Below, in pieces: positions 7,671 through 17,037 of a DNA stretch of 64,000 nucleotides; the first letter of the stretch is position 1, and each line of letters starts with the position of its first letter. The DNA comes from an uncultured Prevotella sp. Its GTDB lineage: Bacteria; Bacteroidota; Bacteroidia; Bacteroidales; Bacteroidaceae. The translations under genes and the position numbers were made by a program. A model generated the notes under the pieces. The model was not told where the DNA came from. It saw only the letters and a list, made by a program, of their open reading frames with translations, and searched no databases. The stretch is from NCBI GenBank assembly GCA_947302435.1, contig CAMYVQ010000006.1:1-64000 (forward strand). The letters are read 5' to 3'.

Positions 7671-8696
7671 CTATGATTCGATAAGAGGTAACTCTCCCAG
7701 AAATCTGTCGAAGTCACTTTGGAACAGGTGGTCTTGCACGATGCGGTATTTCTCGAACTCCGTCTCGGCATGAAGCACTGCCTCTTCGTGGCTCACTGTC
7801 CCCGCATTGTCGAGCAACGGGCGCTCGTCGCTGCTCAGATAGGCATCAATGCGCTTGGCCCAATCTTCCATCGTCATCGGGATATGCCTCTTGGCACGGC
7901 TTTCGGCAAACTCTAACACAGCTGTCACGATGCGCCCCATGTCTTCCAACTCCATCTGCTTCAGGTAGTTCTTGGCAATCACGACATCAGTCTTGACAAT
8001 TTTCCCGTCGGGTGCATTCTCCCATGTGGTCAGCCCCATGTGTTCTTTGTTTGCGTCGGCCCTCTCCACTATCAGTTCTGCAGCTGTACGTCCATGTACG
8101 GCATAGTGCATCTTGTTCTGGATTCGCTTAAAGAACAGCCTTGTGGTCGGAGCATCTTTATTATAATCCATGCTCGTGGCGTAAATGTCCGTTAGTTTCT
8201 GGTAGAACCGCCGTTCGGAGAGGCGAATTTCGCGAATCTCTGCCAGCAAGTGTTCGAAATAGTCCTCGCCAAGGAACGTGCCGTTCTCCATGCGTTTTTT
8301 GTCGAGTACATAGCCGCGGATAGCAAACTCACGAAGAACACTGGTAGCCCATTGGCGGAACTGCGTTGCGCGAACAGAGTTCACGCGATAGCCAACACTG
8401 ATAATTGCATCGAGCTTGTACATCACAACCATACGCTTTACCTCACGACTGCCTTCTTGCTGAACTGTTTCCATTTTGGAAATAGTTGTTTCTTCCTTCA
8501 GTTCACCAGTCTCAAAAATATTTGCAAGATGCTTGCTAATGGCAGGCACTCCCACATCGAAAAGTGCCGCCATCGCTTTCTGCGTACACCACACATTCTC
8601 GTCTTTGTAGAAGACCTCTATACCTTGCTCCTTATTCTCTATCTGGAAAATCAGGAACTCAGCTGTACTATTTCTTATTTCCCTCCTTTTTGCCAT
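7671..8696 (-). CDS. rhuM: RhuM family protein
   Basis: The 341-residue protein shows the family pattern: IEVFYKDENVWCTQKAMAALFDVGVPAISKHL near the start (helix-turn-helix-like), YKLDAIISVGYRVNSVRATQFRQWATSVLREF in the middle, and a C-terminal helical part with HYAVHGRTAAELIVERAD. RhuM was named from a Salmonella pathogenicity island, but homologues are spread through gut bacteria and often sit beside mobile DNA. Function is not established. A phage anti-repressor or KilA-N-like DNA-binding role is plausible. A -7-like TAACTTTG lies at 8723-8730 on the minus strand. Confidence 0.88.
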   Translation of the reverse strand: MAKRREIRNSTAEFLIFQIENKEQGIEVFYKDENVWCTQKAMAALFDVGVPAISKHLANIFETGELKEETTISKMETVQQEGSREVKRMVVMYKLDAIISVGYRVNSVRATQFRQWATSVLREFAIRGYVLDKKRMENGTFLGEDYFEHLLAEIREIRLSERRFYQKLTDIYATSMDYNKDAPTTRLFFKRIQNKMHYAVHGRTAAELIVERADANKEHMGLTTWENAPDGKIVKTDVVIAKNYLKQMELEDMGRIVTAVLEFAESRAKRHIPMTMEDWAKRIDAYLSSDERPLLDNAGTVSHEEAVLHAETEFEKYRIVQDHLFQSDFDRFLGELPLIES

Positions 8697-8780
8697 ACTC
8701 GTTTTCTGTGTCTATATAGCTGCAAAGTTACGAAATAATGAATAAAACTCTGTGAAATGTGCCAAAAAAAATGTTTTCCT

Positions 8781-8811
8781 TTTGCATTTCGCTCGCTTAT
8801 TTGTACCTTTG
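8781..8811 (+). promoter_or_regulatory. pyrH promoter
   Basis: TTTG (8781-8784), 19 nt, TACCTTTG (8804-8811) is a textbook Bacteroidetes promoter, 30 bp before the pyrH ATG. Confidence 0.75.
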
Positions 8812-8841
8812 TCGCATCATTCTGTTTAACAAGAAAGTGTT

Positions 8842-9549
8842 ATGAGATTCAAGAGGATTTTACTGAAGCTGTCGGGTGAGAGCCTGATGGGCAAGCAGGG
8901 GTTCGGAATAGACCCCGAGCGGCTGAGCGACTACGCACAGCAGATTAAGGAAGTGAGTGAGATGGGTGTGCAGATTGGCATTGTCATCGGTGGTGGTAAC
9001 ATCTTCCGCGGACTGAGCGGAAGTCAGAAGGGCTTCGACCGCGTGAAGGGCGACCAGATGGGCATGTGCGCCACGGTGATTAACTCATTGGCACTCAGCT
9101 CGGCATTAGGTGCCATCGGCGTGAAGAACAAGGTGCTGACGGCTATCCGCATGGAGCCTATCGGTGAATTTTACACGAAATGGAAGGCTATCGAGGCTAT
9201 GGAAGCCGGTTGTGTGTGTATCTTCTCGGCTGGGACGGGCTCGCCTTATTTCACGACCGATACAGGCTCTTCGCTGCGCGGCATTGAGATTGAAGCCGAC
9301 GTGATGCTGAAAGGTACGCGCGTGGACGGCATCTACACTGCTGACCCGGAGAAAGACCCCACGGCCACGAAGTTCACCGATATTACTTATAAAGAGGTGT
9401 TGGCTCGAGGGTTGAAAGTGATGGACCTCACGGCTATCTGCATGTGTCAAGACAACAATCTGCCCATCTACGTGTTCAACATGGACATCGTAGGCAATCT
9501 GAAAAAGGTGATGCAGGGCGAGGAGATCGGAACGCTGGTACACAATTAA
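8842..9549 (+). CDS. pyrH: UMP kinase
   Basis: UMP kinase phosphorylates UMP to UDP with ATP in pyrimidine nucleotide synthesis, in the cytoplasm, usually as a hexamer. The 235-residue length is normal for the bacterial amino-acid-kinase-fold enzyme. Visible motifs are LLKLSGESLMG at the N-terminus, IGIVIGGGNIFRG, the FSAGTGSPYFTTDT nucleotide-site loop, and a late VDGIYTADPEKDP segment. It is a single gene with its own promoter (8781-8811) and a terminator right after the stop. Confidence 0.97.
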   Translation: MRFKRILLKLSGESLMGKQGFGIDPERLSDYAQQIKEVSEMGVQIGIVIGGGNIFRGLSGSQKGFDRVKGDQMGMCATVINSLALSSALGAIGVKNKVLTAIRMEPIGEFYTKWKAIEAMEAGCVCIFSAGTGSPYFTTDTGSSLRGIEIEADVMLKGTRVDGIYTADPEKDPTATKFTDITYKEVLARGLKVMDLTAICMCQDNNLPIYVFNMDIVGNLKKVMQGEEIGTLVHN

Positions 9550-9570
9550 GTGAATAAATGACGAGAAAAG

Positions 9571-9602
9571 AAAAGAGTGAGGGGTTCGCCCTTCACTCTT
9601 TT
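9571..9602. terminator. bidirectional terminator between pyrH and the DUF4834 gene
   Basis: AAAAGAGTGA-GGG, loop GTTCG, CCC-TTCACTCTTTT forms a strong hairpin with A and T runs on both sides, between convergent genes. Confidence 0.8.
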
Positions 9603-9987
9603 ATTCTTCAACGAAGTCTACGTATTCGCCTTCGTTTTCTTCAAAAATCTTTCTGCGGTTTACTTTCGGACGGTCGTCGATGATGGTTACGCCTTCTTGT
9701 GTGGTTGTCGTCTGACGTGTCTGCTGTTCTTGCTCCTGACCCCCATGAGGACGATAGCGGTGAAAACCTTTGCCAGAGCCTTTGAAATAGTTCTTGTCGA
9801 ATTGTGGGCCTTCTCCTTCGCCCCGATAGTATTTGTCTGACATGCGTTTGACGGTTTCGTCATCGTAGTCGCCCGTGAGGTGCTGGCGAAGACGGATAAA
9901 GCCTTTGCGAATGTAGAACAGTACGATCAGGACTATGGCAGCCATGAACGCAATGAGGAAGATGATAACAGCTCCGAAAAACTGCAT
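9601..9987 (-). CDS. DUF4834 family membrane protein
   Basis: From an ATG at 9985-9987 the product has 128 residues: one N-terminal membrane segment (FGAVIIFLIAFMAAIVLIVLFYI) and a polar, Arg/Gln-rich cytoplasmic tail with YRGEGEGPQFDKNYF. A longer frame from 10053 would add a polar leader and overlap pssA, so I reject it. The layout matches DUF4834, a Bacteroidales-specific family of unknown function. It follows pssA by 28 bp and is probably in the psd-pssA operon. Confidence 0.75.
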   Translation of the reverse strand: MQFFGAVIIFLIAFMAAIVLIVLFYIRKGFIRLRQHLTGDYDDETVKRMSDKYYRGEGEGPQFDKNYFKGSGKGFHRYRPHGGQEQEQQTRQTTTTQEGVTIIDDRPKVNRRKIFEENEGEYVDFVEE

Positions 9988-10015
9988 GGATTTCAGCGTT
10001 GGGAAAAGGTTATTG

Positions 10016-10723
10016 CTATTGTTTGTTGCGTGTTGCCACTGAGAGCACCACATACCACGCTATAGCGGCTGCGATGCCAATAACGCTAAAATAGAAAATC
10101 AGCGGATAGGCAATCATCAGTGCCGAGGTGATGACGAAGATGTATTTCACCTCGTTGCCCTTCCATCCCCAGTGTTTGAACTTCAAGGCGAAGAGGGGCA
10201 GCTCGGCCACCAACAGGTAGCTGCTCAGTAACACTAATGCCACAATTATATAAAAGTAGTAATTGGGAAGGGTGTAGGGTTCAAACATCCTTTGTGCATC
10301 GAGCCAACTGATCAGCGATCCCCAGAATAAGGCATTGGCAGGTGTAGGTAGTCCGATGAACGAGGTGGTTTGTCGTTCGTCAAGGTTGAACTTTGCCAAT
10401 CGCAAAGCCGAGAAGGCAGCCATGATAAAGGCCACGAAGGGTAGGGGAATGAAGTGCTGATGAAAGCCCGAAAGGAATGAGAAAATGATGCATGAGGGTG
10501 CTACACCGAAAGTGACGACATCTGCCAATGAGTCGAGTTCCTTGCCTATGGGTGAGCTGACCCCTAACAGACGGGCTGACATACCGTCGAAGAAGTCGAA
10601 CACAGCGCCGATGATGATGAACAGCAAAGCCATGGTCAGCATGCCGTCCAGTGCGAAGACAATGGCGATGCAACCAGAAATGAGGTTGCAGCAGGTGATG
10701 CTATTAGGGATGTGCTTTTTCAT
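10016..10723 (-). CDS. pssA: CDP-diacylglycerol--serine O-phosphatidyltransferase
   Basis: The enzyme joins CDP-diacylglycerol and L-serine to make phosphatidylserine in the inner membrane. The CDP-alcohol phosphatidyltransferase signature is present as [13 protein letters not shown] followed by [14 protein letters not shown] (DGxxAR..G..D...D). The 235 residues form about six to eight hydrophobic segments. Its start overlaps the psd stop (ATGA, 10720-10723), so the substrate-making and substrate-using steps of phosphatidylethanolamine synthesis are translationally linked. Confidence 0.95.
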   Translation of the reverse strand: MKKHIPNSITCCNLISGCIAIVFALDGMLTMALLFIIIGAVFDFFDGMSARLLGVSSPIGKELDSLADVVTFGVAPSCIIFSFLSGFHQHFIPLPFVAFIMAAFSALRLAKFNLDERQTTSFIGLPTPANALFWGSLISWLDAQRMFEPYTLPNYYFYIIVALVLLSSYLLVAELPLFALKFKHWGWKGNEVKYIFVITSALMIAYPLIFYFSVIGIAAAIAWYVVLSVATRNKQ

Positions 10724-11409
10724 GGCAGTCGGGCTATTACGGTTTGGTCGCCTGTTGTAGGCTGTCCCATCTTGATTTCAGCTTTCGAGCCTAATGGCAA
10801 GAACACGTCGACACGCGAACCCAGTTTGATGAAGCCTAAGTGCTCGTCGATGTAGCAGTCTTCCTGATCCTTGGCGTAGGTTACAATGCGACGGGCCATG
10901 GCACCAGCAATCTGGCGCACCAGCACGTCCTGGCCGTCAGGTGTCTCAATCATGATGTCGGCATGTTCGTTCTCCATGCTGGCCTTGGGCAGCCATGCTT
11001 TATGGTAGTTGCCGTCGAAATGCTTCACGGACTTCACTTTTCCGTCGACGGGGAACCAGTTGGCATGCACATTCAACGGACTCATGAAGATGCTGATCAT
11101 CAGTCGCTTGTCATGAAAGTATTCGGTTTCTTCAACTTCTTCTATCACAACGATTCTTCCGTCAGCAGGAGCCACGACAGTCTTCTCAGTGTCACCGGCA
11201 AAATAGCGGATGGGACAACGGTAGAAGTTGAGCATCATCATCCACGCAAAACCAAAAATTGCAATAAAAAGAATAAAAGGAATAGGGGTGTCGAAGGATC
11301 GCCAGAGAATGACGCCGATGGCTATAATGGCAAATAGAGTATAGAGCAATTCTTCTGTGCCCTCACGGTGTATTCTGATTTTTTTCAGTTTCTTGATTCT
11401 TTCTCCCAT
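10720..11409 (-). CDS. psd: phosphatidylserine decarboxylase
   Basis: It decarboxylates phosphatidylserine to phosphatidylethanolamine. I start it at the ATG 11407-11409 ([10 protein letters not shown]); the longer frame uses a TTG at 11433. Two hydrophobic segments ([16 protein letters not shown] and [16 protein letters not shown]) anchor the N-terminus. The catalytic part has [29 protein letters not shown] and, near the end, [13 protein letters not shown], where the Ser of GS is the expected self-cleavage site giving the pyruvoyl group. The short form (about 229 residues) matches the archaetidylserine-type subgroup usual in Bacteroidetes. First gene of the psd-pssA-DUF4834 unit. Confidence 0.94.
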   Translation of the reverse strand: MGERIKKLKKIRIHREGTEELLYTLFAIIAIGVILWRSFDTPIPFILFIAIFGFAWMMMLNFYRCPIRYFAGDTEKTVVAPADGRIVVIEEVEETEYFHDKRLMISIFMSPLNVHANWFPVDGKVKSVKHFDGNYHKAWLPKASMENEHADIMIETPDGQDVLVRQIAGAMARRIVTYAKDQEDCYIDEHLGFIKLGSRVDVFLPLGSKAEIKMGQPTTGDQTVIARLP

Positions 11410-11584
11410 GGTTAGTTTTAGTACTATATCCAAGAATTAACGCCGACATGGGATTCCATGCGCGTAAAATGAGTATGCAAAGGTAATGTTTTTTTGTAAA
11501 ATGACAAACTTTTTGTATGTTTCTTTGATTGTTTGGTGCCAGAAAAGACAATTTTTTGTCCAAAAATCGAGCCAGATGCCTGTC

Positions 11585-12742
11585 TTACCATGTATCGGTC
11601 CATTCGATGACAGGAAGTTCCGTTCCGTCTTGTTGCCTGTTGAACTTGATGGGAAGCCACAGGTGGAGACTGTTTGACAGATGGCGCGGATTCCAGATGT
11701 CGGCCATGAAAATGAACTGGCCGTTATGCTTCAGAATATAGGTACCTTGTGCGCCGAAGGTCTTGTTGGCCGGCATGTTGCGATAGCCCGTGGCCTCGCC
11801 TTTGAAAGGGGAGGGTAGCTGCTGCCAAGGCCCCCAGATGTTCTCAGCCGTGAACATGCGGGCTTCGTTGGGATCCCAGCCTGTGCAACCTGAGCAGATG
11901 AGCCAGTAGCGGCCGTTCTGCTTGAAGATACAGGGGGCTTCGTTCTGTCCGCCGGGAGCCACCATGACATAGCGCCCCGTGTAGTCGAGGTAGTCGTCGG
12001 TCAGTTCGCTGATGAGCAGGGTGAGATTCTCCTGTGACGAAGTGATGTGATAGGCGTGTCCGTCGTCGTCGATATAGACTGTCATGTCGCGGCTCATCTG
12101 TCCGACCTCCATGTCACGCCAGAGGTACATGCCCTTCTCCACTTCGCGCCGCCATCTGAGTGTCCACCATTTTTTCCATCGTGAGGCATTGGTCTTCTTG
12201 GCGGCGGCAATCTGTTCTTCGCTCATGTTGAAGGGCCATTTTCCGGCATGCAGACGAGTGCTGCGCAGAAAACGGAACGGGCCTGTAGGCGATTCGCTCT
12301 CGGCAAAGGCCACGCGGGCGGCTTCGTAGCCCTGCCCTTTCAGTTCCAAGTGGAAAAGCATGACGAACCTCTTTGTCTTTTCGTTGTACAGCACCTTTGG
12401 GCGTTCCATGATGCAGCCGCGTTCAATATCGTGGCCAGCGGTCTCGCTGACAGCCAAGGCAATGCCCTCGTTTTTCCATTCCTGAAGGTCTTTCGACGAG
12501 TAGACAGCGATGCCTTTCTCCGTTGTGAATCCCCGATAGGGACGGTGCTCGCCATACCAGTAGTAGGTGCCTTCATGAAAGATGATGTTGCCGCCATGGG
12601 CGTTGATGTGATTCCCCTCAGTGTCGGGCCAAAGCTGTCCGTTCCGGGGTTTGTCCGCCCAGATCATGGTAGTACAGATGGTGAGCGACAAAAGGAGAAT
12701 GTTTCTCAGTAGGGATGTTGTGCGATGCTTCATTTGAGTCAT
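11585..12742 (-). CDS. secreted glycoside hydrolase family 43-like protein
   Basis: The 385-residue protein has a signal peptide (LLRNILLLSLTICTTMIWA) and then a five-bladed-propeller-type sequence. The N-terminal blade PDTEGNHINAHGGNI followed by YYWYGEHR is characteristic of one GH43 branch and includes the likely general-base Asp. Later blades have ERPKVLYNEKTKRFVMLFH, NEAPCIFKQNGRYWLICSG (likely acid Glu) and GAQGTYILKHNGQFIFMAD. Specificity cannot be read from sequence; galactan-type activity is reported in relatives. An alternative start is the ATG at 12731-12733. It stands alone, not in an obvious polysaccharide locus. Confidence 0.8.
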   Translation of the reverse strand: MTQMKHRTTSLLRNILLLSLTICTTMIWADKPRNGQLWPDTEGNHINAHGGNIIFHEGTYYWYGEHRPYRGFTTEKGIAVYSSKDLQEWKNEGIALAVSETAGHDIERGCIMERPKVLYNEKTKRFVMLFHLELKGQGYEAARVAFAESESPTGPFRFLRSTRLHAGKWPFNMSEEQIAAAKKTNASRWKKWWTLRWRREVEKGMYLWRDMEVGQMSRDMTVYIDDDGHAYHITSSQENLTLLISELTDDYLDYTGRYVMVAPGGQNEAPCIFKQNGRYWLICSGCTGWDPNEARMFTAENIWGPWQQLPSPFKGEATGYRNMPANKTFGAQGTYILKHNGQFIFMADIWNPRHLSNSLHLWLPIKFNRQQDGTELPVIEWTDTW

Positions 12743-12831
12743 GTCAGTAATTATGTTAGTTTTTTCCTGTTCACGTTCACGTTCTCGTTCACGTTATTCT
12801 GCTACAAAGTTAAATAAAAAATTCCGAATCG

Positions 12832-12863
12832 TTTGTCTTAATCACGGAAAAGATGTAAATTTG
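12832..12863 (+). promoter_or_regulatory. promoter of the Dabb gene
   Basis: TTTG (12832-12835), 20 nt, TAAATTTG (12856-12863). On the other strand TAACTTTG at 12805-12812 may be the -7 box of the divergent GH43 gene. Between that and the GH43 start is a short imperfect run of GTTCAC hexamers (about 12769-12795). Confidence 0.6.
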
Positions 12864-12903
12864 CAGCATCATCATTAATATTTATTTTATATTTGGTAAG
12901 ATT

Positions 12904-13209
12904 ATGGTAAAGCATATCATTCTGTGGACATTGCGTCCCGAACTTTCAGAAGAAGAGAAGCAAACAGTGAAGGCAGGCATCAAGGCTGGTTTGGAAGGAC
13001 TGGTGGGTAAGGTGCCAGGACTCATTGACGTTAAAGTTCACATCGATGGGCGGTTGGCTTCATCGAATGCCGACGTCATGCTTGACTCTACGCTCGAGTC
13101 AGCCGAGGCTCTGAAGGGCTATGCCCAGCATCCCGACCATTTGGCTGTTGCCAACGGCAAGGTGCGCCCCTATACTGTCAGCCGTTCTTGTCTCGATTTT
13201 GAAATCTAA
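12904..13209 (+). CDS. Dabb-family (stress-responsive alpha-beta barrel) protein
   Basis: The 101-residue protein begins VKHIILWTLRPELSEEEK and has the conserved late motif LKGYAQHPDHLAVAN and VRPYTVSRSCLDFEI. This is the dimeric alpha-beta barrel (Dabb) fold. Relatives are annotated as stress-responsive, but most have no assigned reaction. It sits 15 bp before dnaE on the same strand and may be co-transcribed from the promoter at 12832. Confidence 0.85.
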   Translation: MVKHIILWTLRPELSEEEKQTVKAGIKAGLEGLVGKVPGLIDVKVHIDGRLASSNADVMLDSTLESAEALKGYAQHPDHLAVANGKVRPYTVSRSCLDFEI

Positions 13210-13224
13210 GGCTGTCTGGGGATA

Positions 13225-16200
13225 ATGGAAGATTTCATTCACCTGCACGTACATACTTATTATTCGATACTCGACGGGCAGTCGAAGATCAAGGATCTGG
13301 TGAAAAAAGCCATCGGCGACGGCATGCGGGGCATGGCTGTCACCGATCATGGCGACATGTTCGGCATCAAGGAGTTCCACGACATCGTGATGGGCGTGAA
13401 CAAAGACCGGAAAAAGCAAGGCTTGGAGCCTTTCAAGCCTATTTTCGGCTGTGAGATGTATGTGTCGCGCCACGGATCGAAAACCTTACGCCGTGGCAAA
13501 GAGGACCAGAGCGGCTACCACCTCATTGTGCTGGCCAAGAACTATCAGGGCTATAAGAACCTTATCAAACTGGTCAGCAACTCGTGGGTCGACGGCTATT
13601 ATATGCGACCGCGTACTGACCGTGAAGATCTGGAGCGTTACCACGAAGGACTCATTGTTTGTTCGGCCTGCATTGCCGGCGAGGTACCCAAGAAGATTTT
13701 GGCCGGCAACATAGAAGGAGCACGCGAAGCCGTGGAGTGGTACCACAACCTGTTTGGCGATGACTACTATTTGGAGTTGCAGCGCCATGAGGTGAAAGAC
13801 CCCACGGTTCGTGCCAACCGTGAGACCTTCCCTTTGCAGCAGCAGGCCAACCGTGTGATTATTGAACTGGCTCGTGAATATGGCATCAAGCTCGTCTGTA
13901 CGAACGACGTACACTTTGTGGAACAGGAGAATGCCGAGGCTCACGACCACTTGCTTTGTCTCTCCACGGGCAAGGATCTCGACGACCCCACCCGTATGCT
14001 CTATTCCAAACAGGAGTGGTTCAAGACGAAGGCCGAGATGAACGAGATTTTCGCTGACGTGCCTGAGGCTTTGAGCAATACGTTGGAGATTCTTGACAAG
14101 GTTGAAATCTACTCGCTCGACCACGACCCCATCATGCCTTTCTTCCCCATTCCCGAGTCGTTTGGAACAGAGGAGGAGTGGCGCAGAAAGTTCTCCGAAG
14201 AAGACCTGTACCGTGAGTTCACCACCGACGAGAATGGAAAGAATCCTCTTCCACGTGAGGAGGGTGAGAAGAAAATCAAGAAACTGGGCGGTTACGACAA
14301 ACTGTATCGGATCAAGTTCGAGGCCGACTATTTGGCCAAACTGGCGTATGAGGGAGCACAACGCCTTTATGGCAAGAGTGAATCCTCAACAAATGGGGCA
14401 GCGGAAGCAAACTCTTCACTACCGGCTGAGGTCGAGGAACGCGTGAAGTTTGAGCTCCACATCATGAAGACCATGGGCTTCCCAGGCTATTTCCTCATTG
14501 TGCAGGACTTTATCAACTCTGCACGCGATGAGCTGGATGTCTGGGTTGGGCCGGGACGTGGATCGGCGGCTGGAAGTGTGGTGGCCTACTGCTTGGGCAT
14601 CACGAAGATCGACCCGCTGAAATACGACTTGCTGTTCGAGCGTTTCCTGAACCCAGACCGTATCTCCTTGCCCGATATTGATACCGATTTCGACGATGAC
14701 GGACGCGGCAAGGTGCTGAAATGGGTGGAAGACAAGTATGGTCATGAGAATTGTGCCCATATCATCACCTATGCCTCTATGGCCACAAAGAACTCCATCA
14801 AGGATGTGGCCCGTGTAGAAAAACTGCCGTTGGCTGTCTCCAATGCCCTCTGCAAAGCCATCCCCGACCGTCTGCCTGACGGTCTGAAGATGAACTTGAC
14901 AAACGCCATCAAGTGTACCCCTGAGTTGCGTGATGCTGAGGCTTCCCGTGACCCAGTGCTGGCTAACACAATCAAGTATGCCAAGATGCTCGAAGGCACT
15001 GTGCGTGGCACGGGTATTCATGCCTGCGGCTTTATCATCTGTCGCGACCCCATCAGCGACTGGGTGCCTGTATCCACGGCTGACGACCCTGACTTCAAGG
15101 ACACGAAGACCAACTGCACGCAGTACGACGGCCACGTCATTGAGTCGACGGGTTTGATCAAGATGGACTTCCTCGGACTGAAGACCCTCTCCGAGTTGAA
15201 GGAGGCCTGTGCCAACATCAAGATCACAAAAGGCATTGACATTGACCTCGACCATATCCCCATCGACGACCCGAAGACCTACGAACTCTATCAGCAGGGG
15301 CGCACCATCGGCACGTTCCAGTTCGAGTCGGCTGGCATGCAGAAATACCTGCGCGAGCTGCACCCCACTGTGTTCGAGGATCTCATTGCTATGAATGCAC
15401 TCTACCGTCCGGGACCCATGGACTATATCCCCTCGTTCATTGCCCGTAAGAACGGTCGCGAGGAAATCAAGTACGACATCCCCTGCATGGAGAAGTACCT
15501 GAAGGATACCTATGGCATCACCGTCTATCAGGAGCAGGTAATGTTGCTCTCGCGCCAGTTGGCCGATTTCACCCGTGGCGAGAGCGATGCCCTGCGCAAG
15601 GCCATGGGTAAGAAGAAAAAAGACATCGTCGACGCGATGAAACCGAAGTTTATTGAAGGTGGACAGAAGAACGGACACGATCCGAAGGTGTTGGAGAAAA
15701 TCTGGGCCGACTGGGAGAAGTTTGCTTCCTACGCCTTCAACAAAAGTCATGCCGCCTGCTATTCGTGGGTGGCCTATCAGACTGCCTATATTAAGGCGAA
15801 CTACCCGGCTGAGTTCATGGCGGCCATCATGACGCGCCGTCGCGACCAGATTACGGAGATTACGAAACTCATGGACGAGTGCAAGCAGATGGGCATCGCT
15901 ACTTTAGGTCCCGACGTGAACGAGTCGTACCTGAAGTTTGGTGTGAACCATAAAGGTGAGATTCGTTTCGGACTGGCTGCTATCAAGGGCATGGGCGATT
16001 CGGTGGCCGAGGCCATCATCCGTGAGCGCGAGGCTAACGGTCCCTATACCACTATCTTTAATTTTGCCGAGCGTGTCAGCATGAGTGTCAACCGCAAGGC
16101 TTACGAGTCGTTAGCTCTCAGTGGCGGCTTCGACTCTTTCGGCATCCGTCGTGAAGCTTTCTTTGCCGAGAATGCCAAAGGTGAGACTTTTCTCGACCTC

Positions 16201-16974
16201 TTGGTACGCTACGGACAGAGTTATGCGCAGGCTAAGACAGAGGCGCAGAACTCGCTCTTCGGTGGCTTCGACAGTGTGGAGATTGCCACGCCGCCCATTC
16301 CCAAGACCGATGTGCGCTGGAGCGATATTGAGCGGTTGAACAAGGAACGTGATTTGGTGGGCATCTATCTCTCTGCCCATCCGCTCGACGAGTACAAGAT
16401 CGTACTCGACAATCTCTGCAATGCCCATTGCGACGAGCTGGCCGACAATGGGGCTGCACTGAAAGACCGCGAGGACGTTACTTTGGGTGGCATTGTCACC
16501 GCTGTGCGCTCTAAGTTCTCGAAAAATGGCAAGCCCTGCGGCTTTGTCACGCTTGAAGATTTCAACGGTTCGGGCGAATTGGCCCTTTTCGGCGACGACT
16601 GGGCCCGTTGGAATGGTTGGTTCACTGAGGGTGCTGCCGTTTATGTTGTGGGCAAGATGAAGCCGCGCTTCTATAATAATGAGGTGAAGGAGTTGAAGGT
16701 AGGCAATGTGGAGTATCTGCAGTCAGTGAAAGAAAAGGCCATCGACCGGATCACCATCTCGCTGACCACTGACCTGCTGAACGATCAGATTGTTGCCGAA
16801 CTTGGTGAACTGATTGCCGAGCATCCGGGCAAGACGAAGCTCTTCTTCCAGTTGCGCGACTCCGCAGGCAAGCACCATGTGCTTCTCCGTTCCCAGAAAA
16901 GCATGGTCGACGTGCGTTACAGTCTCATCGACTACATCGAACGTACCGAGGCTCTTGATTATAAGATCAACTGA
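13225..16974 (+). CDS. dnaE: DNA polymerase III subunit alpha
   Basis: This is the replicative polymerase catalytic subunit, 1249 residues, full length for the DnaE1 group. The PHP domain starts at once (HLHVHTYYS, residues 6-14). The polymerase core has GPGRGSAAGSVVAY and the catalytic PDIDTDFDDDGR (from residue 483), whose Asp residues bind metal. The finger and tau-binding parts follow, with an OB-fold region (VTLGGIVTAVRSKFSKNGKPCGFVTLED). A short polar insert around SSTNGAAEANSS is probably an exposed linker. A hairpin terminator follows within 20 bp. Confidence 0.97.
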   Translation: MEDFIHLHVHTYYSILDGQSKIKDLVKKAIGDGMRGMAVTDHGDMFGIKEFHDIVMGVNKDRKKQGLEPFKPIFGCEMYVSRHGSKTLRRGKEDQSGYHLIVLAKNYQGYKNLIKLVSNSWVDGYYMRPRTDREDLERYHEGLIVCSACIAGEVPKKILAGNIEGAREAVEWYHNLFGDDYYLELQRHEVKDPTVRANRETFPLQQQANRVIIELAREYGIKLVCTNDVHFVEQENAEAHDHLLCLSTGKDLDDPTRMLYSKQEWFKTKAEMNEIFADVPEALSNTLEILDKVEIYSLDHDPIMPFFPIPESFGTEEEWRRKFSEEDLYREFTTDENGKNPLPREEGEKKIKKLGGYDKLYRIKFEADYLAKLAYEGAQRLYGKSESSTNGAAEANSSLPAEVEERVKFELHIMKTMGFPGYFLIVQDFINSARDELDVWVGPGRGSAAGSVVAYCLGITKIDPLKYDLLFERFLNPDRISLPDIDTDFDDDGRGKVLKWVEDKYGHENCAHIITYASMATKNSIKDVARVEKLPLAVSNALCKAIPDRLPDGLKMNLTNAIKCTPELRDAEASRDPVLANTIKYAKMLEGTVRGTGIHACGFIICRDPISDWVPVSTADDPDFKDTKTNCTQYDGHVIESTGLIKMDFLGLKTLSELKEACANIKITKGIDIDLDHIPIDDPKTYELYQQGRTIGTFQFESAGMQKYLRELHPTVFEDLIAMNALYRPGPMDYIPSFIARKNGREEIKYDIPCMEKYLKDTYGITVYQEQVMLLSRQLADFTRGESDALRKAMGKKKKDIVDAMKPKFIEGGQKNGHDPKVLEKIWADWEKFASYAFNKSHAACYSWVAYQTAYIKANYPAEFMAAIMTRRRDQITEITKLMDECKQMGIATLGPDVNESYLKFGVNHKGEIRFGLAAIKGMGDSVAEAIIREREANGPYTTIFNFAERVSMSVNRKAYESLALSGGFDSFGIRREAFFAENAKGETFLDLLVRYGQSYAQAKTEAQNSLFGGFDSVEIATPPIPKTDVRWSDIERLNKERDLVGIYLSAHPLDEYKIVLDNLCNAHCDELADNGAALKDREDVTLGGIVTAVRSKFSKNGKPCGFVTLEDFNGSGELALFGDDWARWNGWFTEGAAVYVVGKMKPRFYNNEVKELKVGNVEYLQSVKEKAIDRITISLTTDLLNDQIVAELGELIAEHPGKTKLFFQLRDSAGKHHVLLRSQKSMVDVRYSLIDYIERTEALDYKIN

Positions 16975-16989
16975 TTTTTTGGGAAATAT

Positions 16990-17020
16990 AAGCCCGGCAT
17001 CGCTTTCTGATGTCGGGCTT
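16990..17020 (+). terminator. dnaE terminator, copy A of a duplicated hairpin
   Basis: AAGCCCGGCAT, 9-nt loop, ATGTCGGGCTT. Twenty-three bases (16990-17012), including the loop, are identical to 18760-18782. Confidence 0.8.
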
Positions 17021-17037
17021 TGTCTTTGTGGGCTATT

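Noticed and set aside
10720..11433. Upstream TTG start for psd
   Set aside because: The ATG at 11409 gives the normal family N-terminus, and the eight extra residues add nothing recognisable.
14419..15750. 443-codon frame antisense to dnaE, and a 291-codon frame at 13486-14361
   Set aside because: Shadows of a strongly conserved coding strand with GC-rich third positions. No recognisable domain.
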